Shown here in pieces: positions 8,211 to 16,586 of a stretch of DNA of 64,000 bases. How positions within the stretch are numbered: position 1 is the first letter of the stretch; the number at the start of each line of letters is the position of its first letter. Position numbers and translations under genes: made by a program. The DNA lies in assembly GCA_002938205.1 (NCBI GenBank), contig PTKZ01000001.1, positions 124,001 through 188,000 of the forward strand. Direction: 5' to 3'. The notes under the pieces are model-generated. The model was not told the origin of the DNA. It saw only the letters and a program-made list of their open reading frames with translations, and ran no database searches. This stretch comes from Alphaproteobacteria bacterium MarineAlpha5_Bin5 (lineage in GTDB: Bacteria; Pseudomonadota; Alphaproteobacteria; HIMB59; GCA-002718135).

Positions 8211-9323
8211 ATGAGCGCTGATGTAGAACTACAAAATGTTTCAGTTACGTTTGGGAGTTTTTATGCTGCAAAAAATGTTAGTGTAAAAATTAAAGAGGGA
8301 GAATTCTTCAGTTTTTTAGGACCTTCTGGTTGTGGGAAAACAACATTATTACGAGCTATATCAGGTTTTTTAGATCCTTCTGAAGGGAAAGTTTTGATAG
8401 GTGGTCAGGATATGGCTGGCATTGGCCCTAATAAAAGACCAACTTCTTTGATATTTCAAAACTTAGCCCTGTTTCCTTTGATGTCTGTTGCAGATAATAT
8501 AGCTTTTTCTCTAGAGGTAAGAGGTGTGGGGAAAGCTGAAAGAAGAAAAAGAGCAGATGAACTTTTAGAACTTATAGCTTTAACTGGTCAGGGAGATAAA
8601 AAAGTTCATGAATTATCTGGAGGCCAAAGACAAAGAGTCGCTATAGCAAGAGCTCTAGCAATTGAGCCTGAAGTTTTACTTCTAGATGAACCTCTGTCTG
8701 CATTGGATTTAAAATTGCGTCAAAAAATGAGAACAGAATTAAGGGCTATTCAAAAAAGAGTGGGTATTACTTTTATTTATATAACACATGATCAAGGTGA
8801 AGCACTTACTATGTCTGATCGTGTAGCAGTTATGAACGAGGGAGAATTAGAGCAGGTAGGTCTGTGTGATGATGTATATGATTTTCCTCATACTCCATTT
8901 GTTGCAACTTTTGTTGGTGAAAATAATCCCTTTTATGGAAAAGTTATTTCAGTAGAAGGTGATATGGTTAAAGTTGAATCGCATGGAAATATTTTTTCTG
9001 CAAAAGCCGGGAAAATTGAAGATAAACATATACATAAATTTTCAAACGGTGATGATGTAATCATGTTTATTAGACCTGAATCTATATTTATTAAGAATGA
9101 AAATAATAAATTAGACAATAATTTTATTGCTAAAGTTAACACAATTGAATTTGAAGGTAATTTAAAGAATATATATCTTAGTATAAACTCTAATATGAAT
9201 GTTAGATTTAGTGTACCAAATGCAGTAGACACTAGCGAGTTATCAAATGGCAAAGATGTGGAACTAACCTTTTCTTCACAAAAAGCTATAGTACTTCCTA
9301 GAGGATCTCTTGCTGTTGACTAA
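8211..9323 (+). CDS. ABC transporter ATP-binding protein, PotA-like
   Basis: A 370-residue cytoplasmic ATPase that powers the adjacent permeases. Walker A is GPSGCGKTT at residues 37-45, the signature is LSGGQRQRVAIARAL near 138, and Walker B is LLLDEPLSALD near 161. A C-terminal TOBE-type regulatory region follows from about residue 240. The arrangement binding protein-ATPase-PotB-PotC is the usual spermidine/putrescine-type order. An AGGA ribosome site lies 7 nt before the ATG. Confidence 0.93.
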   Translation: MSADVELQNVSVTFGSFYAAKNVSVKIKEGEFFSFLGPSGCGKTTLLRAISGFLDPSEGKVLIGGQDMAGIGPNKRPTSLIFQNLALFPLMSVADNIAFSLEVRGVGKAERRKRADELLELIALTGQGDKKVHELSGGQRQRVAIARALAIEPEVLLLDEPLSALDLKLRQKMRTELRAIQKRVGITFIYITHDQGEALTMSDRVAVMNEGELEQVGLCDDVYDFPHTPFVATFVGENNPFYGKVISVEGDMVKVESHGNIFSAKAGKIEDKHIHKFSNGDDVIMFIRPESIFIKNENNKLDNNFIAKVNTIEFEGNLKNIYLSINSNMNVRFSVPNAVDTSELSNGKDVELTFSSQKAIVLPRGSLAVD

Positions 9324-9334
9324 ATATTTTTTCA

Positions 9335-10246
9335 ATGAATTATTTTTTTAATAAAAACGGACCTTTAATTTCAACTTATTTTGTAATTGCTATAGTTTTT
9401 TGGTTAGTTTTTTTAATTATAATTCCTCAATTGTATATGTTAGATTTATCATTTAGACCTAATCTTCCTCCTTTGTTGAGAGGAGGTCCCGATGACGTGC
9501 ATACTCTTACTCACTACAAATATTTTATTTTTGGCTCTGAAACAAGTGATGATCCTTATAATTATGTTGATATAGGAGTTTTTTTTAACACAATTTCAAC
9601 AGCAATATTTGTCACAATAATTAATCTTTGTTTTTGTTATCCAATTGCTTTCTATATGGCAAAAGTTGCTAGTCCTAATACTTCAAGATTATTAATTGTT
9701 TCTTTAATTATTCCATTTTGGATTAATGAATTATTACGTTCTTTTGCTCTTCGGATTTTATTTGCTGGTGAGGGAGTAATAAATAATATTTTACTAGGAA
9801 CAGGTTTAATCGATTCTGGAATAAATTTTATCGCAATGGATGTAGCACTCTATACAGGCTTAACTTATGCCTATATTCTCCTAATGATTTTTCCACTTTA
9901 TAATGCAATTGAAAGTTTAGATAAAAATCAACTTGAAGCAGCAAAAGATTTAGGCTCGTCAACAATTAGAACTCATTGGCGAATAGTTATTCCTCATGCA
10001 AAAGCAGGAATTGCCTCAGGATGTACAATGGTTTTTATGTTGACTGCTGGAGCATTAGCAACACCAGTAGTATTAAGTAGCCCAAATACATATTGGTTTA
10101 CTCAGCTAATTTACCAATGGTTTAATATGAATGATAACTGGTCTAGAGGATCAGCATATTCAATTTTACTCCTTACCGTTTCAGTAGTGTTTGTACTTTT
10201 AATGATGCGAATTTTTAAAGTAAAAATTGGTGAGATTATAAGATGA
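9335..10246 (+). CDS. ABC transporter permease, PotB-like
   Basis: A 303-residue inner-membrane permease with about six hydrophobic helices. The first is near residues 13-33, followed by a periplasmic loop with LPPLLRGGPDD. The coupling (EAA) loop reads EAAKDLGSSTIRTHWRIVIP near residues 208-227, where it docks on the ATPase. It starts 11 nt after the ATPase gene and overlaps the next permease by 4 nt. Confidence 0.92.
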   Translation: MNYFFNKNGPLISTYFVIAIVFWLVFLIIIPQLYMLDLSFRPNLPPLLRGGPDDVHTLTHYKYFIFGSETSDDPYNYVDIGVFFNTISTAIFVTIINLCFCYPIAFYMAKVASPNTSRLLIVSLIIPFWINELLRSFALRILFAGEGVINNILLGTGLIDSGINFIAMDVALYTGLTYAYILLMIFPLYNAIESLDKNQLEAAKDLGSSTIRTHWRIVIPHAKAGIASGCTMVFMLTAGALATPVVLSSPNTYWFTQLIYQWFNMNDNWSRGSAYSILLLTVSVVFVLLMMRIFKVKIGEIIR

Positions 10247-11481
10247 AATCTCAACATGCATTAAATTTTTTATTAGGAATTTATATTTTTATTTTTTTCT
10301 CTTATTTATTCGGTCCACTAATTATAATGAGTATCACATCTTTTAATTCACTTGAATTTCCTTCCATTACTCCATGGGAATGTTTTAGCTTTAGATGGTT
10401 TAATGAGGGTAAAATTGCTTATGATGGTCAACATTTAGCCGGATTAGCTTCTGATTGGAGACTGCAAGACGGATTGATAAAGAGTTTAATAATAGGGTTA
10501 GGTGTTGTGATCTTATCAGTTCCAATTGGTATGGCAGCTTCTATTGTTTTAACTCAAGTTCACAGTAGATTAAGAACTGTTTTTTATTCTGTATCTATAA
10601 TGCCAGTCTTGTTTCCTGGAGTTATAATAGGTATTTCAACTGTTGTTTTATGGGATCGTATAGCAACTATTGGAGGTGAAGGGTTAATAGCAGATATTGG
10701 AAGAAATGGTATTTTTTTAACTATTTTAGGTCAAACATGTTTTATTTCAACATATTGCTTCTTAATATTTGTAGCAAGATTGCAAAGGTTTGATCAAACT
10801 CAGGAAGAAGCCGCTCTTGATTTAGGAGCAACACAAACTCAAGTATTTTTTAAAATTTTAATTCCCTATTTAATGCCAGCTATTGCTTCTTCTGCAGTTA
10901 TTGCATTTTTAGCCTCTTTTGAAAATTATAATACTACAGTTTTTAGTATATTATCTGATCAAACTTTAACAACCGTTATCGCATCAAAAGTTAGATTAGG
11001 AATTAGTCCTGCAATAAGCGCTCTTGCATTAGTTATTATTTTATTAACTCTTTTTGTAGCAATTATTTATGAAATTTTAAGAAGGCGTGAGGACAGAAAG
11101 AAAAAAGAAAGACAAGATCAATTAATATATGAAGAAACTAAAGATAGTCGTCTTAAAAAAGAAGCAAAAAAATCTTTTAAACTTCCAAAATCAATTTATG
11201 TATTTTTGTTTATATTTATTGTGGGAATATTTGGCTTTAACCAACTTATTAAAAATGGTCTTTATGGGAAAGAATGTGTAGCAGCAGCTGAAGAAGCAAA
11301 AAAATCAAATTTTAGCGATCAACTTAAATTATTACAGCAAAACGCTGAATCAGTTGATGAAAAAGCCTTAGAAGGTGGAGAGCTAGGAGGAAACAAAGAT
11401 TATGGAGATATTTTTGGAGACACAAATCTATTTAAAGATTTTGGAGGATTTGATACTAAGGAAGATAATAAAGAAGAATAG
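10243..11481 (+). CDS. ABC transporter permease, PotC-like, with unusual C-terminal extension
   Basis: A 412-residue permease whose first 280 residues form a normal PotC-type domain with an EAA loop (EEAALDLGATQTQVFFKILI). Family members are usually 260-290 residues. Here about 130 extra residues follow: a highly charged segment, an additional predicted membrane helix at about 317-336, and a roughly 75-residue acidic, Gly/Asp-rich tail ending DTKEDNKEE. The added helix would put the tail on the opposite side of the membrane from the charged linker. The extension's function is unknown. The open reading frame is continuous, so this is not an obvious frameshift product. Confidence 0.9.
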   Translation: MKSQHALNFLLGIYIFIFFSYLFGPLIIMSITSFNSLEFPSITPWECFSFRWFNEGKIAYDGQHLAGLASDWRLQDGLIKSLIIGLGVVILSVPIGMAASIVLTQVHSRLRTVFYSVSIMPVLFPGVIIGISTVVLWDRIATIGGEGLIADIGRNGIFLTILGQTCFISTYCFLIFVARLQRFDQTQEEAALDLGATQTQVFFKILIPYLMPAIASSAVIAFLASFENYNTTVFSILSDQTLTTVIASKVRLGISPAISALALVIILLTLFVAIIYEILRRREDRKKKERQDQLIYEETKDSRLKKEAKKSFKLPKSIYVFLFIFIVGIFGFNQLIKNGLYGKECVAAAEEAKKSNFSDQLKLLQQNAESVDEKALEGGELGGNKDYGDIFGDTNLFKDFGGFDTKEDNKEE

Positions 11482-11483
11482 AA

Positions 11484-12533
11484 TTGCAAATAAAAAAATT
11501 AAAAATTGATCAACAGAACAATAAAGACATTATCTCTATCAGTTTAATTAATGATAATAATTTTGAAATTTGTTTTTACAATTATGGAGGATATATTCAT
11601 AATATTTTTATTCCATATAAAAATGATAAAAATAAAAGAGAGGATGTTGTACTTGGATATAATAATTTAAGCGAATGTTACGAATCACCTGGTTATTTCA
11701 ATTCGATAATAGGAAGAGTGAGTAATAGAATTGGATCTTCTAAATTCAATTTAAATAATAAAGAGTATAAATTATACTCAAATACCCCCCCAGATCATTT
11801 ACATGGAGGGAAGAGTGGCTTTAATAAAAAAATTTGGAAAATAGAAAATATTGATGAAACAGAACATTCTATCAAATGTATATTAAAATATCTTTCACAT
11901 GATATGGAAGAAAACTATCCTGGCAATCTTGATTGTACTGTTACTTACGAATTAAATAATAATAACGAGTTCTTGATATATTTTCAAGCAATCTCAGATC
12001 AAGATACGATTGTTAATTTGACAAACCATAACTACTGGAATTTTCATGGCCATGGAAATCAATATAAAAATAATGAAGATCATGTTGTGTATTTAAATTC
12101 TGAATCCATTTGTGAAACAGATGAACAGTCTATTCCTACAGGTAAAATATTAGATGTAGAGGGAACAAAATTTAATTTAAAAAATGGTTTTTTAATTGAT
12201 AAAGATTTTCTTGATTCAGGTGGCATTGATCATAATTATGTTCTTGATGATCAAAGTATGCAAGAGCCTGTAGCAAAAATTTATAGTAAAAAAACTGGTT
12301 TAGGAGTGGAGTATTTTACAAACCAACTTGGTATTCAATTTTATACGGGTAATATGATGTTAGATAAATATATTGGTAAACATGGCAAGTCCTATGGTCT
12401 ACAATACGGAATGTGTTTAGAACCACAATATTATCCAGATGCAATAAATCATCCTAATTTTACTTCCCCAATACTAAGAAAAAATAAAAATTATTTATCT
12501 AAAATAAAAATTAAATTACGTAATGATTTTTAA
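11484..12533 (+). CDS. Aldose 1-epimerase (sugar mutarotase)
   Basis: A 349-residue GalM-family mutarotase that interconverts alpha and beta forms of an aldose. H107 (DHLHGGKSGFNKK), H182 (LTNHNYWNF) and E313 (CLEPQYYPDA) match the catalytic His, His and Glu of the family. It starts at TTG, 2 nt after the PotC stop, so it may be read through from the transporter operon. It also directly precedes the sulfopyruvate decarboxylase/YihV-like kinase genes. The E. coli yih (sulfoquinovose) operon also carries a mutarotase (YihR), so a sulfosugar is one possible substrate. That is inference; a neutral hexose is equally compatible with the motifs. Confidence 0.88.
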   Translation: MQIKKLKIDQQNNKDIISISLINDNNFEICFYNYGGYIHNIFIPYKNDKNKREDVVLGYNNLSECYESPGYFNSIIGRVSNRIGSSKFNLNNKEYKLYSNTPPDHLHGGKSGFNKKIWKIENIDETEHSIKCILKYLSHDMEENYPGNLDCTVTYELNNNNEFLIYFQAISDQDTIVNLTNHNYWNFHGHGNQYKNNEDHVVYLNSESICETDEQSIPTGKILDVEGTKFNLKNGFLIDKDFLDSGGIDHNYVLDDQSMQEPVAKIYSKKTGLGVEYFTNQLGIQFYTGNMMLDKYIGKHGKSYGLQYGMCLEPQYYPDAINHPNFTSPILRKNKNYLSKIKIKLRNDF

Positions 12534-12582
12534 AAAAATAAAATCTTGTTTTATTGTTTCTATACATTATTAATCATAAACA

Positions 12583-13080
12583 ATGAAAATCAGCCAAAAA
12601 ATTATTAGTAATTTGAAATCAGGTGGAGCAGATTTTTTCTTAAGTGTCCCATGTAAGCTTTTAGCAAATATGATTATAATATTAGAGAAAGATAAAGATA
12701 TTTATTATTCAGCAATACCAAGAGAAGAAGAAGGTATGGGTATATGTGCTGGAGCTTATTTAGGTAATAAACTCCCTTGTATCATGATGCAAAATACTGG
12801 TATTGGTAATTCAGTTAACGCAATAGTTTCTCTTCTTCAATTATATCAAATGCCTGTTGTTTTTTTAATAAGTTACAGAGGCACTCCTGGTGAACCTGTT
12901 GGAGCACAAGGAGGAATGGCAAGTGTAACTGAAGACATTCTTAATACACTAAGAATACCAATGCTTCATTGTAATACCGAAGAAGATCTAGACAAGATTT
13001 CTACTTTTGCCAATCACGCTAAAGTAATTGAAAGTCCAGTAGCTATTTTGTGTAATTTTAATTTAATGAAAGATGATTAA
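12583..13080 (+). CDS. comD: Sulfopyruvate decarboxylase, alpha subunit (ComD-like)
   Basis: A 165-residue protein matching the PYR-domain half of the split ThDP enzyme sulfopyruvate decarboxylase (sulfopyruvate to sulfoacetaldehyde + CO2). The cofactor-activating glutamate lies in IPREEEGMGICAGA (E48-E50), and QNTGIGNSVNAI and YRGTPGEPVGAQG are family segments. The beta subunit follows after 2 nt. Phosphonopyruvate decarboxylase is the closest alternative, but that enzyme is normally a single chain of about 375-400 residues. The downstream kinase and dehydrogenase favour the sulfonate reading. Confidence 0.8.
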   Translation: MKISQKIISNLKSGGADFFLSVPCKLLANMIIILEKDKDIYYSAIPREEEGMGICAGAYLGNKLPCIMMQNTGIGNSVNAIVSLLQLYQMPVVFLISYRGTPGEPVGAQGGMASVTEDILNTLRIPMLHCNTEEDLDKISTFANHAKVIESPVAILCNFNLMKDD

Positions 13081-13082
13081 AG

Positions 13083-13652
13083 ATGAATAGATTTGAATTA
13101 CTTAACCTTTTACAAAATACTATCCAAGATGAGCTTGTTATTTGTAATATTGGTCTTCCGTCTCAAGAGTTATATAAAATTAATGATAGGCCTAATTATT
13201 TTTATATGTTGGGAAGTATGGGTTTAGCTTCATCAATAGGTTTAGGACTTTCCTTAGCAGTAGATAAAAATGTTATAAGTATTGATGGTGATGGTTCAGT
13301 TTTAATGAACATGAATACACTTGCAACTATTGGTAATAGAGCACCCTCAAACTATACTCTTTTAATAGTAGATAATGGCTCATATGGATCTACAGGAGAT
13401 CAAAAAACATTTACAAACGAACACACATCATTAAAAAATGTTGCTATTGGAGCTGGTTGTAATAATGTAATTGAATGCTCAGGTGAAGAAACAAATGAAA
13501 ATTTACGAAAAGCTATAGCTGATAAAAATAATTCGTACGTTATTATATCAAAAATAAAGTCAGGAAATGTACCAATAAAGCCTTTACCTCTTAATGCTGT
13601 TACAATAAGAGATCGATTTAGAAAAGAAATAGGTTTAGTTAATTACCTTTAA
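13083..13652 (+). CDS. comE: Sulfopyruvate decarboxylase, beta subunit (ComE-like)
   Basis: A 189-residue protein matching the PP-domain half of the ThDP enzyme. The diphosphate/magnesium motif begins GDGS at residues 69-72 and ends at N98 (VDNGSYGSTGDQ). YMLGSMGLASSIGLGLSLA near 41-59 is the usual segment ahead of it. Together with the preceding ComD-like subunit it should form an active decarboxylase producing sulfoacetaldehyde. ComDE occurs in coenzyme M synthesis in archaea and in breakdown of sulfolactate, cysteate and dihydroxypropanesulfonate in bacteria. No coenzyme M genes are seen here, so breakdown is the better reading. Confidence 0.82.
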   Translation: MNRFELLNLLQNTIQDELVICNIGLPSQELYKINDRPNYFYMLGSMGLASSIGLGLSLAVDKNVISIDGDGSVLMNMNTLATIGNRAPSNYTLLIVDNGSYGSTGDQKTFTNEHTSLKNVAIGAGCNNVIECSGEETNENLRKAIADKNNSYVIISKIKSGNVPIKPLPLNAVTIRDRFRKEIGLVNYL

Positions 13653-13669
13653 TTTTTTTAAATGAAACT

Positions 13670-14575
13670 ATGATTTACTCAGTTGGTTCAATTTTTCTTG
13701 ATCATATTATTAAAATTAAATCTTTTCCTAAAACACCAGTTAAAGTTTTTGCTCAAGGAATTGAAAAAAGGCTTGGTGGATCAGCTGCAGTAGCTAGTTT
13801 TACTATAAAAAAACTTGGAACAGATGCATCATTTATTGGAAGGTTGGGGGATGATGATATTTCAAAATATTTAATAGCTGAATTGAGTAAATTTAACATA
13901 AAACACAATAATCTTATTACTGTTAAAGGAGCACAATCATCGCAAAGTTATGTTTACGAAGACAAGCAAGGTGAAAGATTTCTCGCTGCATTTAGTGAAA
14001 AAAAATTATTAAATAATAAAAAAATACCAAAAATCTCATTCAAAAAAAATACAACTTTTATAAGTGATCTAAGATGGATTAAAGCAACTCTTTATGTTGC
14101 TAAACATTGTAATAAAAATAATTTGAAGCATGTTGTTGATTTGGATAATTATGAATTAAACTCTAGAGTAAAAAAAATTATTGATCTTTCCTCGTATCCT
14201 ATCTTTTCAGAACCAGGAGCTTTTGAATTTACAAAAACCAAATCAATTATTGGTTCATTAAAAAAAATGTACTCAATTAAAAATAAATTTTATGCAATAA
14301 CCGCTGGTAAAAAAGGTGTTTATTGGATTGAAAATGGTTTTATTTTTAATTGCAAACCTCCAAAAATAAAAGTTGTTGAAACAAATTGTGCAGGAGATGT
14401 CTTCCACGGCGCTTTTGCGGCCTTTATTCATCAAAAGCATTCAATTATTGACTCAATGAAATTAGCTACTGCCACTGCTTCATTAAAATGCACAAAGAAT
14501 GGAGGTATTTATTCTATACCTTCTTATTCATCAGTTAGGAAGTTTGTAAAAAAAATTCAATTAAGGAAATTATGA
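13670..14575 (+). CDS. PfkB-family kinase, YihV (6-deoxy-6-sulfofructose kinase)-like
   Basis: A 301-residue PfkB sugar kinase. The catalytic Asp is D243 in CAGDVFHGAFA. Several stretches match E. coli YihV as I remember it: GAQSSQS near 88, GERF near 101, SDLRW at 132-136, FSEPG at 179-183, DVFHGA and SLKCTKNGG near 271. K25 and R135 align with residues I recall as sulfonate contacts in YihV (K27, R138), while the recalled Asn is Ala here. Expected reaction: ATP-dependent phosphorylation of a keto-sugar, possibly sulfofructose. It sits 17 nt after comE and 4 nt before a sulfolactate-dehydrogenase-like gene. The substrate is inferred; no alignment could be run. Confidence 0.75.
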   Translation: MIYSVGSIFLDHIIKIKSFPKTPVKVFAQGIEKRLGGSAAVASFTIKKLGTDASFIGRLGDDDISKYLIAELSKFNIKHNNLITVKGAQSSQSYVYEDKQGERFLAAFSEKKLLNNKKIPKISFKKNTTFISDLRWIKATLYVAKHCNKNNLKHVVDLDNYELNSRVKKIIDLSSYPIFSEPGAFEFTKTKSIIGSLKKMYSIKNKFYAITAGKKGVYWIENGFIFNCKPPKIKVVETNCAGDVFHGAFAAFIHQKHSIIDSMKLATATASLKCTKNGGIYSIPSYSSVRKFVKKIQLRKL

Positions 14576-14579
14576 TCAT

Positions 14580-15503
14580 ATGAAAATACTGGTCACAGAA
14601 TTTATGGAAGCTAAAAGTATAGAAACGTTAAAAAAACATTTTGATGTTACAGTTGATCAAAATCTATCTATAAATTCTAATGAGTTAAAAAAAATAATTA
14701 GTAAATTTGATATCTTAATTGTTAGGAATAAAACTCAGGTTGATAAAGAAATACTAGAAAATGCATCTAATTTAAAATTTATTGGACGTTTAGGAGTTGG
14801 TCTAGATAATGTTGATACCGAATATTGTAAAAATAATAATATTTATGTGCAACCAGCAACAGGTATGAATGCAGACTCTGTTGCAGAATATGTAATTAAT
14901 GCAACACTATGTTTATTAAAAAAAATACCATTAATACATCAAGAAACTTCAATAGGAAATTGGCCCAGAACTTCAATTTTTTCAAGAGAACTAAAAGGTA
15001 AGAAAATTGGCCTATTGGGTTTTGGCTTAATTGCAAAAAAAGTAACTATTATGGCAAAGATATTTAATGCTCATATATTTGCATATGATCCATTTGTTGA
15101 TCAAAGTATTGCTAATGAATTTGATATTAAACTAGTAGATATAAATGAAATATTTGAAAAGGCTGAGGTTATTTCAATACATTTACCTCTTACTGAAACT
15201 ACTAAAAATTTATTGAATTATGAAGCTTTTAAGAAAATGCTAAAACAACCTATCATTATTAATTCTTCAAGAGGGTCTATAATTAATGAAGAAGACTTAT
15301 TAAGAGCTTATGATGAAAAACTAATATCTGGCTTTGCTTTAGATGTTTATAATAATGAGCCAGTACAAAAAAATTTTTTAGAGAGTATAAAGAATAATAC
15401 TAATTGCATGCTTACACCTCACATTGCTGGTGTGACTATAGAATCGAATATCAGAGTAAGTGAGTTTATTGCAAATTCAGTAAAACAGTTTTTTAAATTA
15501 TAA
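14580..15503 (+). CDS. D-isomer 2-hydroxyacid dehydrogenase (sulfolactate dehydrogenase/SlcC-like candidate)
   Basis: A 307-residue NAD(P)-dependent 2-hydroxyacid dehydrogenase of the SerA-type fold. Catalytic residues R231 (NSSRGSIIN), E260 (NNEPV) and H281 (TPHIAG) are present. The nucleotide loop is GFGLIA (147-152), with Ala in place of the last Gly. The family includes phosphoglycerate dehydrogenase, glyoxylate/hydroxypyruvate reductases and the sulfolactate dehydrogenase SlcC. Next to ComDE, oxidation of sulfolactate to sulfopyruvate is the simplest fit, feeding the decarboxylase directly. It is the last gene of the 12583-15503 operon and overlaps the convergent oxidoreductase gene by 6 nt. 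Confidence 0.82.
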   Translation: MKILVTEFMEAKSIETLKKHFDVTVDQNLSINSNELKKIISKFDILIVRNKTQVDKEILENASNLKFIGRLGVGLDNVDTEYCKNNNIYVQPATGMNADSVAEYVINATLCLLKKIPLIHQETSIGNWPRTSIFSRELKGKKIGLLGFGLIAKKVTIMAKIFNAHIFAYDPFVDQSIANEFDIKLVDINEIFEKAEVISIHLPLTETTKNLLNYEAFKKMLKQPIIINSSRGSIINEEDLLRAYDEKLISGFALDVYNNEPVQKNFLESIKNNTNCMLTPHIAGVTIESNIRVSEFIANSVKQFFKL

Positions 15504-16586
15504 TTTAAACTCTTCCATAAATACAACTCGTTTTTCTTTAATAGAGTTTTCAGCAGCTTCACCTATTGCAACTGACATTAACCCATCTCTTAAAGAAACT
15601 TCTGGTTCTCTATTATTTTGAATAGAATTTATAAAAGCTAAATGCTCAAAATAAGTTGATCCATGATGATGTCCTGCCGCTAAAATTTTTTTATCAACTT
15701 TGACATCATTTACTTTAAGAACGTTATCTTTTCTTAAGCCTATTATTACTTCTGAGGAATCTTTTCCTGAAGCACTTGATGGTACAAATGTTTCTATCTT
15801 GCCTATATCTCCAATAGCCACAATCTCTTCTTGGTATTCAGAATTTTCTGCAAACATACATAAATCAAGCATTCCTCGAACACCATTTTCAAAATCCACA
15901 ATAACAAATGCATTATCTATAATATCCGGAGTTTTACCATCATATTTTTCTTTCAGGTGATTAACGTCTTGATTTCCACTGGCATAAACTTTTTTTGGTT
16001 CACTTTGAATAACAAGTCTCATTAGATCAAAGAAATGACAACACTTTTCAACTAAAGTCCCTCCAGTATTAATTGCAAATCTATTCCAGTCGTCTACTTT
16101 ATGTAAAAAAGGAAATCGATGTTCACGAATAGAAAGCATTTTAATTTCACCAATTACATTATTGTGTACTTCACTAATTAACTGTTTTACTGGAGGCATG
16201 TATCTGTATTCCATTCCAGTCCAAATTATCTTGGAATAATTTTTTGAAAGTAACTCAAATTTTTTACAATCATCAGTAGTTGTGCATAAAGGTTTTTCTA
16301 TTAACAAATGTTTATTTGTTTTTAAAATTTGTTCTAATATATTGATGTGTGTAAAATTTGGTGTAGCAATAATATAAGCATCTGCAATATTTTGACTTAT
16401 TAACTCATTTAAATTATTATAAAACTTTGCAGACTCCTTAACTAAAGATTTTGCTTGGCTTCTTGAACTTTCGTTGGTGTCACAAACTGCTACTACCTCT
16501 GCATTTTCAATAATATTAATATTTTGAATATGTTCCTGTCCCATTACGCCAGCTCCAATTATTCCATATTTTATAGTCTCTCTCAT
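15498..16586 (-). CDS. Gfo/Idh/MocA-family oxidoreductase
   Basis: A 362-residue NAD(P)-dependent sugar oxidoreductase. The Rossmann motif is GIIGAGVMGQEH at the N-terminus, EKPLCTTTDDC lies near residue 95, and a catalytic-type His sits in VEKCCHFFDLMRLV near 190. Its start overlaps the stop of the FucI-like isomerase gene by 4 nt, so they form one minus-strand operon. It could oxidise a sugar or sugar derivative handled by the sulfosugar block, for example at C1 or C3, or act on an aldehyde product. Substrates of this family cannot be predicted from motifs alone. Confidence 0.88.
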   Translation of the reverse strand: MRETIKYGIIGAGVMGQEHIQNINIIENAEVVAVCDTNESSRSQAKSLVKESAKFYNNLNELISQNIADAYIIATPNFTHINILEQILKTNKHLLIEKPLCTTTDDCKKFELLSKNYSKIIWTGMEYRYMPPVKQLISEVHNNVIGEIKMLSIREHRFPFLHKVDDWNRFAINTGGTLVEKCCHFFDLMRLVIQSEPKKVYASGNQDVNHLKEKYDGKTPDIIDNAFVIVDFENGVRGMLDLCMFAENSEYQEEIVAIGDIGKIETFVPSSASGKDSSEVIIGLRKDNVLKVNDVKVDKKILAAGHHHGSTYFEHLAFINSIQNNREPEVSLRDGLMSVAIGEAAENSIKEKRVVFMEEFKL

